Of a DNA stretch of 64,000 nucleotides, positions 1 to 13,084 are shown in pieces. A model generated the notes under the pieces. That model saw only the letters and a list, made by a program, of their open reading frames with translations. It did no database searches and had not been told where the DNA came from. The translations under genes and the position numbers were made by a program. The stretch covers positions 128,127,062-128,191,061 of the forward strand of contig NC_083560.1 of NCBI RefSeq assembly GCF_019925205.1, in the 5' to 3' direction. Within the stretch, counting starts at the first letter, position 1, and each line of letters begins with the position of its first letter. The DNA comes from Metopolophium dirhodum (Eukaryota > Arthropoda > Insecta > Hemiptera > Aphididae).

Positions 1-1299
1 ATCGTACTATCATTTTGTGAGTTACCTACCTATCATAATAATATTATATGCATGCCAATTCATCTCGCTTTCAAAATGCACAGTGCGCTTCTCCCCATCA
101 AAATTCCCTAGGATTGTACCCAAAACTATTGTACGTATAATTGTATTATTCATCATATCCTTATAAATTGATGTTACAATGACAATTTTATAGGCTGTGT
201 CGTAGTGATGACCACGGTTTAAAATATACTATCTATAAGTCTATCTTAAACTGTGGTGATGACACAGCTTGTGTATACATTAAGGCGCACACACACGAGC
301 GAATAAAAATAGCGGATTCTCACGTACGTTTGTGTGCACCCATCATGCGAGAGTGTAGACGACGTTGACGAGCATTCGGGAGTTTTCGTCAGCGTTCGCC
401 GAATAGGTCAAATAGACTAGCAGTAGCACTGCACTTTGTGTGCCCCGAGTCTGTACGCCCCCCCCCTCCCCCCAAATAATGATTAAAAAAAATTACCCGT
501 TTCTTAATTGTTTAGTTATAACTGTTTATTTATGAAAATTTTGTTAAAAACACAGATAATGATGATAAATTATTTTAATTATCATCATAATGTATAACAA
601 CGCATACCTAATAGACTGTTGTAAGCTATAAAAAAAATGACAAAAATGAATAGTTATCATTGATTGTCAAAATGAGTTAATTACGCGATGACTGTATGCA
701 ATGCAAAAAATCCAAGTAGGTATCTACTCAAACAAATTCTTAACAAAAATACAATTTTATTTATATAATATTACACTGGTGCCTGGCCGTCCCCCTAAAT
801 GTATCAAAAATTGAGTGCCCGTGAAGAATGCCTCGGTTGCCTCCCCTTAGATATGACCCTGTTCGCACGACGAGCCGAGCACTGAAGGTATTTCAGTCAT
901 ACTCAAAGGATTACTGCGCACATTCGAGTCATTTGTAGACACGAACAAACAAAATCCATTAAAATACTCGCGATGTGCGACTCACAAAACATATTTTGCT
1001 CTCGTGTAGTTGTGTGACATGTGTCGTGCGTATGTATCGCAGCTGAGCTATATAGCTGCTGTATAGTTCAGCGTGCAGCCTGTAAAAAAAACCAAATTCC
1101 AACGACACCCGTACGCCGCTCACCATAGCATCGAACCGCGGACACAACTTCAAACCGGTTGACTGGGCCGATAGTTAGATTTCTGTGTCCAACATACGCC
1201 CGGTGCCGCGGGCCAGTACTGGCTTACGCACGAGCAGGCGCGCCCCCCTCAACCGTACACAGACGACTGCAGCGCCCATAATATCGGCATTCTGCGTAC
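1..1299. other. AT-rich intergenic DNA
   Basis: No gene is recognisable here. It is AT-rich with a short C-run near 460-472, and it becomes more GC-rich from about 840 onward as it approaches the candidate promoter of the next gene. The open frames in 950-1900 overlap each other on both strands and show no protein family, so I read them as by-products of higher GC content. Confidence 0.5.
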
Positions 1300-1455
1300 A
1301 CATTCCGTATTCCTGCGATTGTGAGCGTTTGTCGTGCACTCTTCCCACGTCGCCCATCATTCGTTTCACCGACGTCCGTTCTGCAAGCACGCGCGGCCCG
1401 CCAGACAGTTTTTCCTTGTCGATTTTCACGAGTTTCGTCGCAACAAAAACCGCAG
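1300..1455 (+). promoter_or_regulatory. Candidate non-coding first exon and promoter of the peroxiredoxin gene
   Basis: A GC-rich, CpG-containing stretch ends in a good splice donor (CGCAG|GTAAAT, cut after 1455). The peroxiredoxin start codon at 3636 lies only four bases after a splice acceptor (cut after 3631), so an upstream non-coding exon must exist. This is the best donor in the nearest GC-rich island. The link is inferred; the transcription start was not located. Confidence 0.35.
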
Positions 1456-3635
1456 GTAAATATTGTTCATCCGAGTTATCGGTGTCCGGCTATGTTATTC
1501 GGCGTTTCGCGCGGCTCCGACCTCCGTGGCGGCCGCCCGACTCGCACGCATGTTTTTCCGTCGTTGTTACGTAATCGGTCCGGCGAGAACAACGACGTCG
1601 TGGTTGCCGCCGACATATTTTGTTGTCGGCCGTGCACGTTTTAGGTTAGGTGTACGCTTCATTGCCCCAGACTGTTGCGATATTAATTGTCATTATATTA
1701 TCATAAATTTATGTGTATATTGCGCCACTTGGCTCTGGCATTCTCCCGTAATTCGTATAATAGGCATAATTTCTGCGATCAGTTTGTTTCATGTTTTACG
1801 CATTATGTTCCGCCGCCCATAAATCAATCACTCGTTTCCTTATGCAAATCAACTTTTGTAAACTCTTTTAGCTTATGTAAACGTAATATTGTGCAATAAT
1901 TATGCGTACCTACCTAATGTATTAAAATATCGTGGGAAACCCTAGTCCATTTGGTTTTTAAATTTTTTCATTCCCTTTCAACAAGTTATTAATAATCATC
2001 TAGTACAAATTATTATTGTTGATAGTTGATATTATATTCATTATTCACTCGGGCTCACTCCGGTTATTATTAATAAATATATTATAATTAACGGTCTACT
2101 GACGACAATACGCCATTGGTATTAAGTATATGTAATCAAATTAATCACACTTCACTAAACCGAGATAATTTTTTTGAGTATTGACATAGTAACAAAAATA
2201 ACATATTATAATAAGTATTGAAATTATTAAATAATTGGATATAAAATAAAAAAAATCAGAACCATAAGTGTAATTTTATATTTATTTAAATAATTAATTA
2301 CTTTTACAATCAAAATGTAAATAGGTACTTATAATACAAATCATTTTTATTTGAGTAATATGTTGTGAAGTACATATTATTTTGCACATATATACATCTA
2401 CTGTAGGTACCTACTTGATTTAATCATAATAATTTTTTTTGTTAACATTATGAAATTATGAAATTTAATTTTTATGCTGATCATATAATTTATAAGTTAA
2501 ATTATCTTAGGTTAAATAATATAGCTTCTTATAATGTCTACATAAATATAAAATTTCTTACATATTAATTGTTTTAATAAATTAGTTAGTTTTATTTGTA
2601 TTAATAAATATTTAGGTTATTTGAATAATAAAGAGTAATTAGGTATATTAAACAATAATTATAATCATATTTTGTAATCAGTGTTACTTATAGACATTTT
2701 GAGAAGAATTATAATTAAAATATAGATTAATGACACCATAATCTACAATCTTAATATACTATAAGTACATAAATCAATAACATAAATTATTATTTAATTG
2801 TGATAATTAAGTTAGAAAATTAATATTAGTAAAATATATAATAGGTACCTAACTAGGATAAATAATTTAATCAACATTATTTATTTTTCAAACATTTTTG
2901 GAATAGTTACCTATTATGATATCATTATTTATATCATTAATTAGTGATATACCAGCAATTTAACAAGCTTATATTCTTAAAAAAAAAAAAATTTATATAA
3001 TATCTTAAATTTTTTCATTTGTGATATCATAGTGTTATAACATGTCTAGAAGAGGTAGATGAGGGGGCAATATAGATAATCAAACACTTATAACAATAAA
3101 TTATATCATATCAAAAACGTAATGAGCAGTTCTAGAAGACAATCAGTATTTAATAAATTACAAAAATAAAATAATAAATAGGTAGTTATATAACAATTTG
3201 ATTGGCTAGCTGCCTTATCGCTCCACCTGACTTTTGTCCACGGTCACACCTTGTATAAATTTATCGTACCTGCCTCATTAAAAATTTTTGTAATTTGTTC
3301 GCATGTACGTTTGGAAGTACTTAAATGTTATAATATATATTATATTTTCTTAAAATTATGTATGTATAGTCATGGAAAAGTTAGGATAACCCATCGTCAA
3401 TATTGGCTATATTACATTATCACTATTCACTTGTGTTATATTTTAGTGTAGTTGAAAACATGTAATATTTAGGGAAGGCTCTATTTATAAGTTTAAGGTC
3501 TTGTGTTTTACCTGATATTATGATTACCAATATACGTATAATATTAAAGAACATGATTTATTTTTACAACATATTCTTTATTTTTATTTTTAAAATAGTT
3601 GTTAAATACTAATATTTTTTTTTTTCTATAGAAAA
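1456..3635 (+). other. Probable 5'-UTR intron of the peroxiredoxin gene
   Basis: AT-rich sequence between the candidate donor at 1456 and the acceptor (CTATAG) ending at 3631. I see no protein-coding signal in it. The open frames at 1463-1899 and 3251-3451 match no family. Confidence 0.35.
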
Positions 3636-4344
3636 ATGGTTTTAGTACTTGAACAACCGGCCCCAAAATTCAAGGGCACTGCTGTCGTCAATGGAGAGTT
3701 TAAAGACATTTCATTAGAATCATTCAAAGGAAAATATGTTGTTTTATTTTTCTACCCATTGGACTTGTAATATATATTTTATTTTCTATTTTTTTTAAAT
3801 GTATTATATTAAATTTGTTTTTTATTTTTAGTACTTTTGTGTGCCCAACTGAAATTATTGCATTCTCTGATCGGGCTAATGAATTTGCGGCTATCAATTG
3901 TCAGTTAATCGCAGCATCTTGCGATAGCCACTTCAGTCATTTGGCTTGGGTAAACACAGCTCGTAATGAAGGTGGCTTAGGAAAAATGCAAATTCCTTTG
4001 TTAGCTGATAAGTCTGCTTCTATTGCCAAGGACTACCAAGTTTATAATGAAGCCACTGGAATACCATACCGTGGTTTGTTTATCATCGATGATAAAGGAA
4101 ACTTGAGACAAATTACTATCAATGATTTGCCAGTTGGACGGTCTGTCGATGAAACTCTACGTCTTGTTCAAGCATTCCAATATACTGATGAACATGGAGA
4201 AGGTATGTCTGATTACAAATCTTAGATTTTTAGGAACTTACCATTTATTTAATTTTTATTTTAGTTTGCCCAGCCAACTGGAAACCAGGTAGCAAGACCA
4301 TTAACCCATCAAAATCCAAGGACTACTTCAAAACAGTTGAATAA
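3636..4344 (+). CDS. Prx1: Typical 2-Cys peroxiredoxin (Prx1/2 type), three coding exons
   Basis: Coding exons are 3636-3766, 3832-4202 and 4265-4344, all with GT-AG introns; joined they give 193 codons plus stop. The protein reduces hydrogen peroxide and organic hydroperoxides in the cytosol, using thioredoxin as the usual electron donor in this family. The peroxidatic cysteine is C48 in FTFVCPTE, split by intron 1. The resolving cysteine is C169 in the VCP motif, just after intron 2. The GGLG loop (91-94) and C-terminal YF (188-189), which mark over-oxidation-sensitive eukaryotic Prx1-type enzymes, are both present. The conserved [10 protein letters not shown] stretch carries the catalytic arginine. 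There is no signal or mitochondrial targeting peptide, and the length is normal for the cytosolic subfamily. The start follows an acceptor by four bases, so the first exon is non-coding. Confidence 0.95.
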
Positions 4345-4595
4345 ATGTATCATATCATAACATTTAAACGTTATGTTTCTTTTTGCTAATGAATTATTTT
4401 TATAATTATCTTATTTAAATTAATTTGTTTAGAGGACAAAAAGTTAAATTTTTGGGAATAAGGTATTACATTTTTTTTAAAATCAAGTAGCAGTTCCATA
4501 ATTAATGCATAAGTAATAACAATTTTTTTATCCAGATTATTATTTATTGCCATATAAATCCAGTTTAATTTAAAAATTCCTTTAGTTATAAATTA

Positions 4596-4601
4596 AATAA
4601 A
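4596..4601 (+). terminator. Poly(A) signal of the peroxiredoxin gene
   Basis: AATAAA about 250 bases after the stop codon, followed by a T/G-rich stretch. This is the expected arrangement for 3' end formation. Confidence 0.5.
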
Positions 4602-5354
4602 AGATTTTCCGTTATTTTGTGTTTTTTATTTGGAATTAATATTAGTTTTGTACTCCTACTATATTTGAGGGAAGCATTTATAATATACTCTGTTAAAATA
4701 GGAAACGCAAATGGCGGTGACCCATTTTAGTCGGCGGCAGTCAAGTAATACCCGTTTGCCCCCCACCATGTCACCAATCTATATTCTTGCCGTATAGTAT
4801 TGCTGTGCCCGGCTCATAAGTAGGCCACTGTTTGTGTTTCTTATTTTTAAGTATAGAAGTATTACTTGTATAATTGTATGTATCACACTATATTGGTTAT
4901 TAAGCGTTATTTACATCATCTGAATCATTACAAATTTTGTCATTTCAAGAACAATAAACCCTCAAAACACAAATTGGCCAATAAAAGTGATATATATTGA
5001 GTGAAATAGATTTATAGATGTGTTCTGATGGTAATGTTTTGTTGTAAAAATAATTTAATCTTCATCCAGGAAGTATTAAGTAATATTTATTCTACAGTTT
5101 TAAAATTAAACCCAATATATATTAGACTTGAAAAAAGTTATTTAAATTTTAGTTTTTTTGGTATTGTATTAATTGTGACACCATACACATTGACGACTTT
5201 CAAAAAGGTTAGGCTATTTGAGCCTGTACGTTGAATATTTTCCAATATGTTTGCATTATTTTAACGATTTTGTTTTAAGCGTTTTGGTACCGTTTTTTTC
5301 AATTTTATGAAATTTTATACAATTTGAAAATCTTATCTTATATTTTATTATAAC

Positions 5355-5515
5355 CTTAATTATAATACTTTTCTACTGATGTACAGCTCGATACCTACTT
5401 TAGGTGGGTTGAAACGGTGTATTATATCAACGAAAATAACTTCACGGGAAAAACTCTCGCTCTGTAAAATATTCGGATTTTGTTAGTTTATTTTTTATTT
5501 AAAGGAAGAGAACCT
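5355..5515 (+). repeat. Dispersed repeat, copy 1 (pair with 10060-10215)
   Basis: The segment from 'ataatacttttc' through 'gggaaaaactc' into a T-rich and then A-rich tail is recognisably the same as 10060-10215, though diverged by substitutions and small gaps. No protein coding is seen. A short imperfect inverted repeat follows around 5499-5540 and 5650-5690 (the words GGTCGGATCAA and TTGATCTGACC), so this may be part of a larger fold-back element. Confidence 0.45.
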
Positions 5516-8291
5516 TTTTCAGGTCGGATCAAAGGCTGAATTTACATTTTACTTTACATAGTGATAGAATTTACGTTTGAAAAAGAACAAATATTATGCA
5601 TTATTCAAATGCATATTTTAGATTCTATTATAAATTATAACTTTTAAAATCGGGCATTGATCTGACCTTCAAATGTTTTCTTCTTTGAAATAAAAAAAAA
5701 ATTAACGAAATCCTACTATTCTACAGGGCGTCGGTGTTTCCACTTTCCTGTAAGACCTGTTTTTGTACTTAAAAACGCACCGACTTCCACGCCCTTAAAA
5801 AATAATAAATGTGATCACTGAAGAGTGGTTTTAAGTGTGAGAAAGATGTAATGTAATGCTCGCTTAAGTCAATTTAACTCAATTTTTTTTTCATTAAACC
5901 TCGAGAAAACGGCGCTGCGGTGATCAATCAAATCAATAATCATTGGTCAGTGAAAACTGGCAAGGCGTCAATAGTTTATATAATAATTATAAAGTCCCGG
6001 AGATACGAAATTCGGTGATTCGCGCAGGTAACGTTCACACGAAGTCTGAGCCTGTACGCAAACAAAATAACAATATAACATTGCCCAAAACCTGAATATC
6101 ATGGTATTTATTACGAATTTTTGCGGCGTACAACTACTGAATTATAACCTCTCTGTCACGACGAGCGTTAACCACCTCTCTAACCTCCTACTCTACGACG
6201 GACGTTTTCAATGACAGACAATAATTTGTGTAATCACTATAATCATCGTTGCCGCCGAGAAATAAAAAAAAAAATTGTCTTATTATTCTGTGACTCTGTG
6301 TGGTCCAAGGCCAAGTGGACTGTAGAGCAGGCTCAGCTGCCGCCACGGAATTACAGAATAAAATATGTAAATGTTGTATAATATTTCGGAATCAAAAAAT
6401 ATATTGTCCATAATACGGTTGACTGTAGTTGTAGTTACCGCAGGGCGCAGATAATGAAGGATTTGGGATTTGGTAGTTGTTGTACTACTACCAGACTGTA
6501 GTTGATAATGACGTCGTCGCAGTCATCCAGAGTAATATTACTCTATGCAGTCATCGCACAACAATTTTGTTGTTGATTTCCTACACGTGATAAAAGTAAA
6601 AATTTGTTTTATCATTGTTATGGGCACTTTGCGGCCGCCCGTGATCAGGCATACTTGTTACTGTTATCATAGCGCGTGATTAAAATTTTTTTATTCTCCT
6701 TTTTATCATTCTAAACGAGGTTTTGAAATTTGAATAAGCGCTGGTGATTATTGTTTACAACAAGTAGCCAAGTAGGTATAGTACTCATACTTACGTCAAG
6801 TCCATTTCTACACGGTAAAGGTCATTTCTATTGGAATCCAAGCGAGTCGAACAAACTGTTTCGACGGGACGATTCGACGACTTCGCCGCCGCACGGTAAT
6901 AAATGAGATTTATATTAATTATTCGATTTCGGTTATGGTTTTGCAGTCTAATAATAATAATAATTCATAGATACAACTCCCTTTACTGTAGTAGTTATGC
7001 CCTGCTTTCGTCAAAGCTGTTGTCGCAATTTTCTTTTTGTCTGGTGTGTTTGCAATTTTTGATGATCTGAATGCGTCAAAAGCACGGTTATCTTAGATAA
7101 CCGTGGTCAAAAGTAATGATCAGTCTATCGAGATATTATGCTATCCAAATACATGCACTTGTGGATTTTATCAGAATTGGTCTAAAATTTAATATTGACT
7201 TTGTTTTGACTATCGTGTTATTAGAGTCATCAATCCAACAAACGCAAAAGAAAATGATTGGGCACGTTAAATGTTATACTTGTTGAATATCTGTATATCT
7301 ATGTACATATTTAAATAATTCAATTTGGACAGAATAATTGAGTGCCAAGTCCACAACATGATCTACTTACCTTAGACTGCATAATAATTTCTGAATGTAC
7401 CTATTCTTTGAGTAATTCTTTATGAATTACCAATAAGCTATGGCCAAAGACTAGGTAAAGCTAGGTTTACTAGTTAATGCTAGGATTTACTAATCTTACT
7501 CAGATTAAACTGAAAATCATAATTTTATTCGAGGTCTTAACAAATGAGTTGTGACCTAGTATGTAGGAAATCATGACAGTAAAAGCTGATTGATCCATAA
7601 CAGAAAACTAATATGCTTTTTTACTAGTAATTACAAATTGTAAACCAAGTTATTCACTAAATTTAACTATACATTGTTAAATAGATTACTGAAATATAAA
7701 ACCAATTGACCTGTTTTTTGCCTATGACACCTTCACAAATGTGACATACCTAACTGGCGTTGATTTCTTTTTTTGTTATATTGTTATTTGCAATTGAAAA
7801 TGTATGCATTGTTTCTGAGCACAATTTGAGTGTTTCTTTCCCTCTATTCACTGCCGCTCGCCATGGCGACCATTATTATTTATTTGTAATAAAATGTGAG
7901 TAAGTATTAAAACTTGATTGTTTTATTTATTGAGTGTCAACTTTTTAAAATATAGTACCTACCTAGTGTAAATAAATAATAATTGATTTTCTTAAATTGT
8001 TATTATTTTATTTTTTCATAAATTACTTTAATAAGTTGACAGTTATATTTTGTTTTAATAATGTCTAATAATTTTTAAACAAAAAGAATTTATGTTGATC
8101 AACAAATATTTAATTTAATTAACCCATCAGTGATCGCTATGTAAATGTTGTGCTCAGTATAGTTGTTTTTAGCAATTTCAATAATGATTTTTACTGTAGA
8201 TCATCATTTTAAGATTATAAAGGTTGATATGATATAAATGTATAATAAAGATACTTATATAGATCCTTAACAGTTTTGTTATGGTAAAAAC

Positions 8292-8499
8292 TAGTGATGG
8301 GTCAAACTGTTTGAATTTCAAACTGAACCGAACCGAACCCTTGATGTTCAAAACTTGGTATGAAAAAAACAAATGAACCAAACTATTAAGCATCTTTTAC
8401 TGTCCGAATATCTGTCAAATATTTGTCAAACCAGATAGTTCAAAAACCAAATATTTGTAAAATTCTTCAAAAGTTATTTAAAAAAATGTACCATCACTA
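8292..8499. mobile_element. Small inverted-repeat element (possible hAT-like MITE)
   Basis: It is bounded by perfect 9-bp inverted termini, TAGTGATGG and CCATCACTA. The interior is 208 bp of AT-rich sequence with the word GAACCGAACCGAACC and no coding. No clear 8-bp target duplication is visible, so classification is tentative. Confidence 0.35.
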
Positions 8500-9229
8500 T
8501 TTACTATTTAGAAATAATTAGACTATTAGAGGGCCGCGTACCTACATTAATTGCTAATTTGTTTTTATCATATTTATTGTACTTGGAAATATCCCTGGTA
8601 ATATTCCGATACTGTGGTCGTGTTGTTGATTAAAACATGTTTACAAATTACATTCTATATATCTATAATAGGTAATACGAAAACTCAAAAATATAATTGT
8701 AATTATGATTTATTTATGGTTGATTTAATTTAGATATGATAAAAATGGTTAAGTTTGAGTTTGAGTTCAACTTAAAATGATTCTAAGTTAGGTTTGGTTT
8801 GGGTTCTAAAAATAATTTAAAGTTTGGTTTGATTTAAAAAATCAATGTTTGATTAGTAATAACACTTTATTTTATATTTATTTGGATTATGAGGACTGAA
8901 GAGAATCTAACTTCTAACTTATGATTCTACAATCTATGCAGTGATATTTTTTATTATCTGTTTTTATGTATGATACAATATCAATGACCATTAAACTAAG
9001 GTAAAAATAATGGCAATAATTATGGTGATAGACGATAAGTTCTTTGTGACTAAATGAATGTTTTTCAATAGAAAGCCAAAGAATTCATAAAGTTGTATCA
9101 TTTAATTTAATTTATTTAAGGAATTATATAGATCAAAGTTTTTAATAGTTTCAGATGAACTAGGCGAGAAACTAAACAGTGGTGTCTTAAATATAAGCAC
9201 AGCACTCACATTGCAACCACTATTGTCTG

Positions 9230-9390
9230 TTCAAAATGAGATGGTACGGGCGGCCAAATAGTGCGTATGGGTGTGGCTTTGTTTTGCAGCTGCGCCCAAC
9301 GCGTCACCGTAATGGAGATGGCGTTTGACCATGTGTCTGACCGCCGCCCGACGAAAACTGGTCGCCGCCGTATACCGATCTCATTTTGAA
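9230..9390. mobile_element. 161-bp GC-rich inverted-repeat element
   Basis: Perfect 13-bp inverted termini (TTCAAAATGAGAT and ATCTCATTTTGAA) enclose a GC-rich core, strikingly different from the flanking DNA. The similarity of the arms continues imperfectly for another dozen bases (GGTACGGGCGGC against GGTATACGGCGGC), so the whole is close to a long hairpin. It looks like a MITE or fold-back element. No convincing target duplication was found. Confidence 0.5.
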
Positions 9391-10059
9391 TAAACTATAT
9401 CAGGGATATAACTTGTTTTTAAATTTCAATTATTAGTACAGAAATCATATTAGCTCTCAGTTGATTAATCAGATTTTACTGACATGATTTTTTTTTATAC
9501 CTTATGTTGTATAAAACGTTTATGGTTAAATCCCGAATAAAATTAAGCTTTTCAGCTTTTATTAAATACAATTGGTAAATCCTAGCATTAATTGGTAAAG
9601 CATAGCTTACACCTAATGATTGGGCTTTATTGGTAATATATATCTATATACTATTATTCATTTATAATAGTATTGTATAGCTGTATAGGTATTTAATACT
9701 TATAATGATGAATACAGATCATTATTTGAAAATTTTAACTTAATCTTATCTTTGCTTAGTATTGCAATGTATATAGATTATAGACAGTGGATATCAATAT
9801 CGTATTAATATTATCATACATAATTTTTTTTTCTAATATAACATCTTAGCTTTTTTTATATTTAAAGAAATATTTACTATAGTAAATACAATTTTTAATT
9901 CCCAAAAAAATCAATGTATTCGATCAAATGTATTACCAGTTATCGAGCTAATTACCTAAATTGCTTTTTTTTTAAACCTTAAAGGTGTCTGGCCAATTTT
10001 CCTCAATTCTATAGAATGTTAAAATTATATTTTATGAGTTAGTTTATAGTTGCTAATTT

Positions 10060-10215
10060 CATTATAATACTTTTCCACTAATCTACTGCCCAATACCTAT
10101 TTAGGGGGTTGATATGTATTTTATATAAACAAAAATTATTTAACAGGAAAAACTCATGCCTCATTGATATGTAGAATTTTGATAATTTTTTTTCATTTAA
10201 AATATCTGAACTTAT
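10060..10215 (+). repeat. Dispersed repeat, copy 2 (pair with 5355-5515)
   Basis: Diverged copy of the non-coding repeat at 5355-5515, sharing 'ataatacttttc', a 'caatacctat/cgatacctac' word and 'aggaaaaactc' in the same order and spacing. It lies in the probable 5'-UTR intron of PRMT5. Confidence 0.4.
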
Positions 10216-10388
10216 AATAACGCCCTTAATAGCTGTTACCAATGTCTTACAATTAAATAAGTAATTCTATTTTACTTTATATTTTACTGCATATACATTA
10301 TTCTTATACATATAATAAAATATAATCTAATAATTATTTTGCAGGTTTTGAAATATTCAATTCAGAAATTTCAATTAAATAATACACA

Positions 10389-12173
10389 ATGTCGATCAAG
10401 GATGTACGTTTTGGTTTCAATTTTCTTACAGACACAAATATCAAGGCATGTATGGATTCTGTAAAAGAATTGGAACTTACTTTTGCCTGTTTACCTGTGT
10501 CAAGTCTTAGATTAAAATCTAATTTTAAAGTATTAGATCCATCTAGTACCGTCATGAATCCTGAGTTTTGTCAAAAGTGGTGTCATTGTGTTGTTGCAAG
10601 CATTTCTCAACCTAACGTTGATTCGGAAATTGAAAGTACCAGACTAGAAAATCAAAAATCTTTTACACAAGACATTTCATGGGCTTCATTTTTAAATGTT
10701 TATTGCATTATGTTTGAGTTACCACTACATGGAGATGTTGTAAATTTGGTTAGATTGCTAGACAATCAAATTGATATATATATAAATTCCGCTGTATTAA
10801 TTCAGTTTTGGGCATTAGTACCAATAGTCAACTTAAAAACAGACCCGTGGAAAAAATGGACTAAATTCATATCATCAATAAGAAATGTAAATAGAGTAAA
10901 ATTAGCATTGGAAATCGGGCCTGAGCTTCCCAGTGACGAAGAACTTGACCGTTGGCTAGGAGAACCAGTTGCAGCTTTAATAATACAGTCTAAAATATTT
11001 ATGACAAATAAAAAAGGTTACCCAGTGTTATCTAAGCCTCATCAAGAATTTATCAAAAAAATGTTCAATATAGGCTGTCAAATTGTAATATCTGGACAGT
11101 TAGGTATTAAACAACAATTCAATTATTTAGGCTATCTATACCAAAATACTACATCATTAACCCCTTATAGTTCTGACTTTATAAGCGGCTTTGAAGATTA
11201 TCTTCAGACACCATTACAACCATTGAAACATAATTTACAGTCGTATGTTTATGAGACTTTTGAGCAAGATCCTATCAAGTATTATGAGTATCAAAGAGCA
11301 ATATCAAAAGCTTTAATTGATAAATATGAAGATAAAGTACTTGTTGTTTATGTTGTTGGCGCTGGCCGTGGTCCATTAGTAGATGCTACGTTTGAAGCAG
11401 CTAAGGAATCAAATATTAAAGTCAAAATAAGTGCCATTGAGAAAAATGAAAATGCATTACCATCATTATTCTATAAAAATAAAGAAAAATGGGAAAATCG
11501 TGTTACTATTATTAATGAGGATATGCGGTTATGGAATCCATCAGAAAAATGTGATATTTTAGTATCAGAGCTATTGGGGTCTTTTGGTGATAATGAATTA
11601 TCTCCAGAGTGTTTAGATGGAGCTCAAAATTATTTGAAAAAAGATGGAATCAGTATACCTTCAAGTTATACTTCTTATCTAGGACCAATACAATCACGTA
11701 AATTGCATGCAGAAATATCGTCCATTAGAAAAAATAATGATAATTGTAACTTTCAAAAACCTTATGTAGTACAATTAAACAATGTCTATTCTATAGCTCC
11801 ACCAAAAGCCCTTTTTACATTTGTTCACCCAAAAAAAAATTTAGAAGAGAGTAATAACAGAGATGGGTTTTTGAAATTCAATATCTCCCAAGATTGTGTT
11901 TTGCATGGATTTGCTGGTTACTTTGAAACAGTACTTTATAAAGACGTACGTCTTAGCATTGTTCCAGAATCATTTAGTGATGGCATGTTCAGTTGGTTCC
12001 CTGCTTACTTTCCTCTAATAAAACCAATATTACTCGATAAAGGAGAAGAAATTCAAATCAATTTTTGGCGGTCCAGTAACAAGTTTAAAGTGTGGTATGA
12101 ATGGTGTATGACAAGACCGTATCAGAGCATTATACACAATATAAAGGGAGAAATGTATTTTATGTCACTCTAA
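10389..12173 (+). CDS. PRMT5: Protein arginine N-methyltransferase 5 (PRMT5)
   Basis: One open frame of 594 codons. PRMT5 makes symmetric dimethylarginine on Sm proteins, histones and other targets, usually in complex with MEP50/WDR77, in cytoplasm and nucleus. Residues 1 to about 285 form the TIM-barrel-like N-terminal region. The Rossmann fold carries the SAM-binding VGAGRGP at 323-329. The double-E loop SELLGSFGDNELSPE starts at 393, with catalytic glutamates E394 and E403. F291 in YETFEQDPIKYY matches the phenylalanine that specifies symmetric methylation. The C-terminal beta barrel includes HGFAGYFETVLY and ends in a KVWYEW-containing segment. It is about 40 residues shorter than the vertebrate protein, mainly at the N-terminus. 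An acceptor at 10344, upstream of the ATG, shows a spliced 5' UTR. The coding part is intronless, which is unusual but leaves no gap in the family alignment. Confidence 0.95.
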   Translation: MSIKDVRFGFNFLTDTNIKACMDSVKELELTFACLPVSSLRLKSNFKVLDPSSTVMNPEFCQKWCHCVVASISQPNVDSEIESTRLENQKSFTQDISWASFLNVYCIMFELPLHGDVVNLVRLLDNQIDIYINSAVLIQFWALVPIVNLKTDPWKKWTKFISSIRNVNRVKLALEIGPELPSDEELDRWLGEPVAALIIQSKIFMTNKKGYPVLSKPHQEFIKKMFNIGCQIVISGQLGIKQQFNYLGYLYQNTTSLTPYSSDFISGFEDYLQTPLQPLKHNLQSYVYETFEQDPIKYYEYQRAISKALIDKYEDKVLVVYVVGAGRGPLVDATFEAAKESNIKVKISAIEKNENALPSLFYKNKEKWENRVTIINEDMRLWNPSEKCDILVSELLGSFGDNELSPECLDGAQNYLKKDGISIPSSYTSYLGPIQSRKLHAEISSIRKNNDNCNFQKPYVVQLNNVYSIAPPKALFTFVHPKKNLEESNNRDGFLKFNISQDCVLHGFAGYFETVLYKDVRLSIVPESFSDGMFSWFPAYFPLIKPILLDKGEEIQINFWRSSNKFKVWYEWCMTRPYQSIIHNIKGEMYFMSL

Positions 12174-12605
12174 TTAATTTTGTTTACTTTGAATTGTCAA
12201 TGTGTTTATTTTGTAATAACTGAAATATATTTTTTTTTATTCTAATATATTATCAAACTACAAGGTTATAAAATATTTTTGACGACTTATACAAATTTGA
12301 ATATTTATTATTTATGTTAAAGAAGCTGCCAAATGATTGATGATAATGAAAATTTTGTCAACTTTAACCGCTACAATTTTATTTTGTATACAATTTTTTT
12401 TATTTTTACTTTATAATATAAAATATTAATGAAATATTTTTTTCAATGGTTGTATGTGTTTAAATAGTCCTTATTTTTAGAATATTAACACTATTAACTT
12501 TAATATTATTGTATTTTACCAATTTTCTTTTATACAGCCTTAACTTTTAATTATATTATTGTTAGTACTTACATTGAAATGAGTTATATCTACATACATG
12601 TAGAT

Positions 12606-13084
12606 CAGGCATATCAAACACGTGGTCAAATATTTTTTATGGTCCGCGATTACCTTAATTAATAATTAATTGTAAAAATAAATTTATAAATTAAAAATGT
12701 ATACAATTTTCATTTTGCGTCATAATTATGTTTAAGTCTTAGAAATGGCTTCGTCCAATAAGATTTCACCCAAAATAGAAAAGTTAGTGGCAGGAAATAG
12801 AGATATCAAATATCGCAAACTTCAAAAAATAATTATTATTAATTTGATTTTTTTTTTGTAATTTAAATATTACTTACCTGATTTATAATAAATAAATTTT
12901 TTATAATTGAATTAATAATAAATGTTAATGAATTTAATTGTACCGGTTGTGTTTGTAATGAATAAAATTAAAAATTTGTATAAAATATTAATTGTTTTGT
13001 TACATTTTTATGTGCGGCTGTCGGCTGCATAGTAAACTATTCAATATTTTTGGCTCAGTTAATACTTTGAGTTGGACATGCCTG
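12606..13084. mobile_element. hAT-like MITE with target-site duplication
   Basis: Termini CAGGCATATCAAAC and, read inverted, CAGGCATGTCCAAC match at 12 of 14 positions. The element is flanked by 8-bp direct repeats ATGTAGAT (12598-12605) and ATGTAAAT (13085-13092), which agree at 7 of 8. An 8-bp duplication and CAGG-type ends fit hAT transposons. The 479-bp interior has no transposase. It sits 3' of PRMT5 and may lie inside its 3' UTR. Confidence 0.75.

Larger units (their letters stand above)
4620..10343. other. Intergenic region upstream of PRMT5
   Basis: No protein-coding gene is recognised. The PRMT5 start codon is preceded by an acceptor (TTTTGCAG ending at 10344), so a non-coding first exon should lie in this region. 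One candidate is the CpG-containing stretch at about 6840-6895, which ends in the donor CACG|GTAATA. The rest is AT-rich and includes several small repeats listed separately. The minus-strand frame at 8178-8393 has no protein character. Confidence 0.45.

Noticed and set aside
1175..1899. Overlapping open frames near the left end
   Set aside because: Multiple frames on both strands in a GC-rich promoter-like island, with no recognisable domain.
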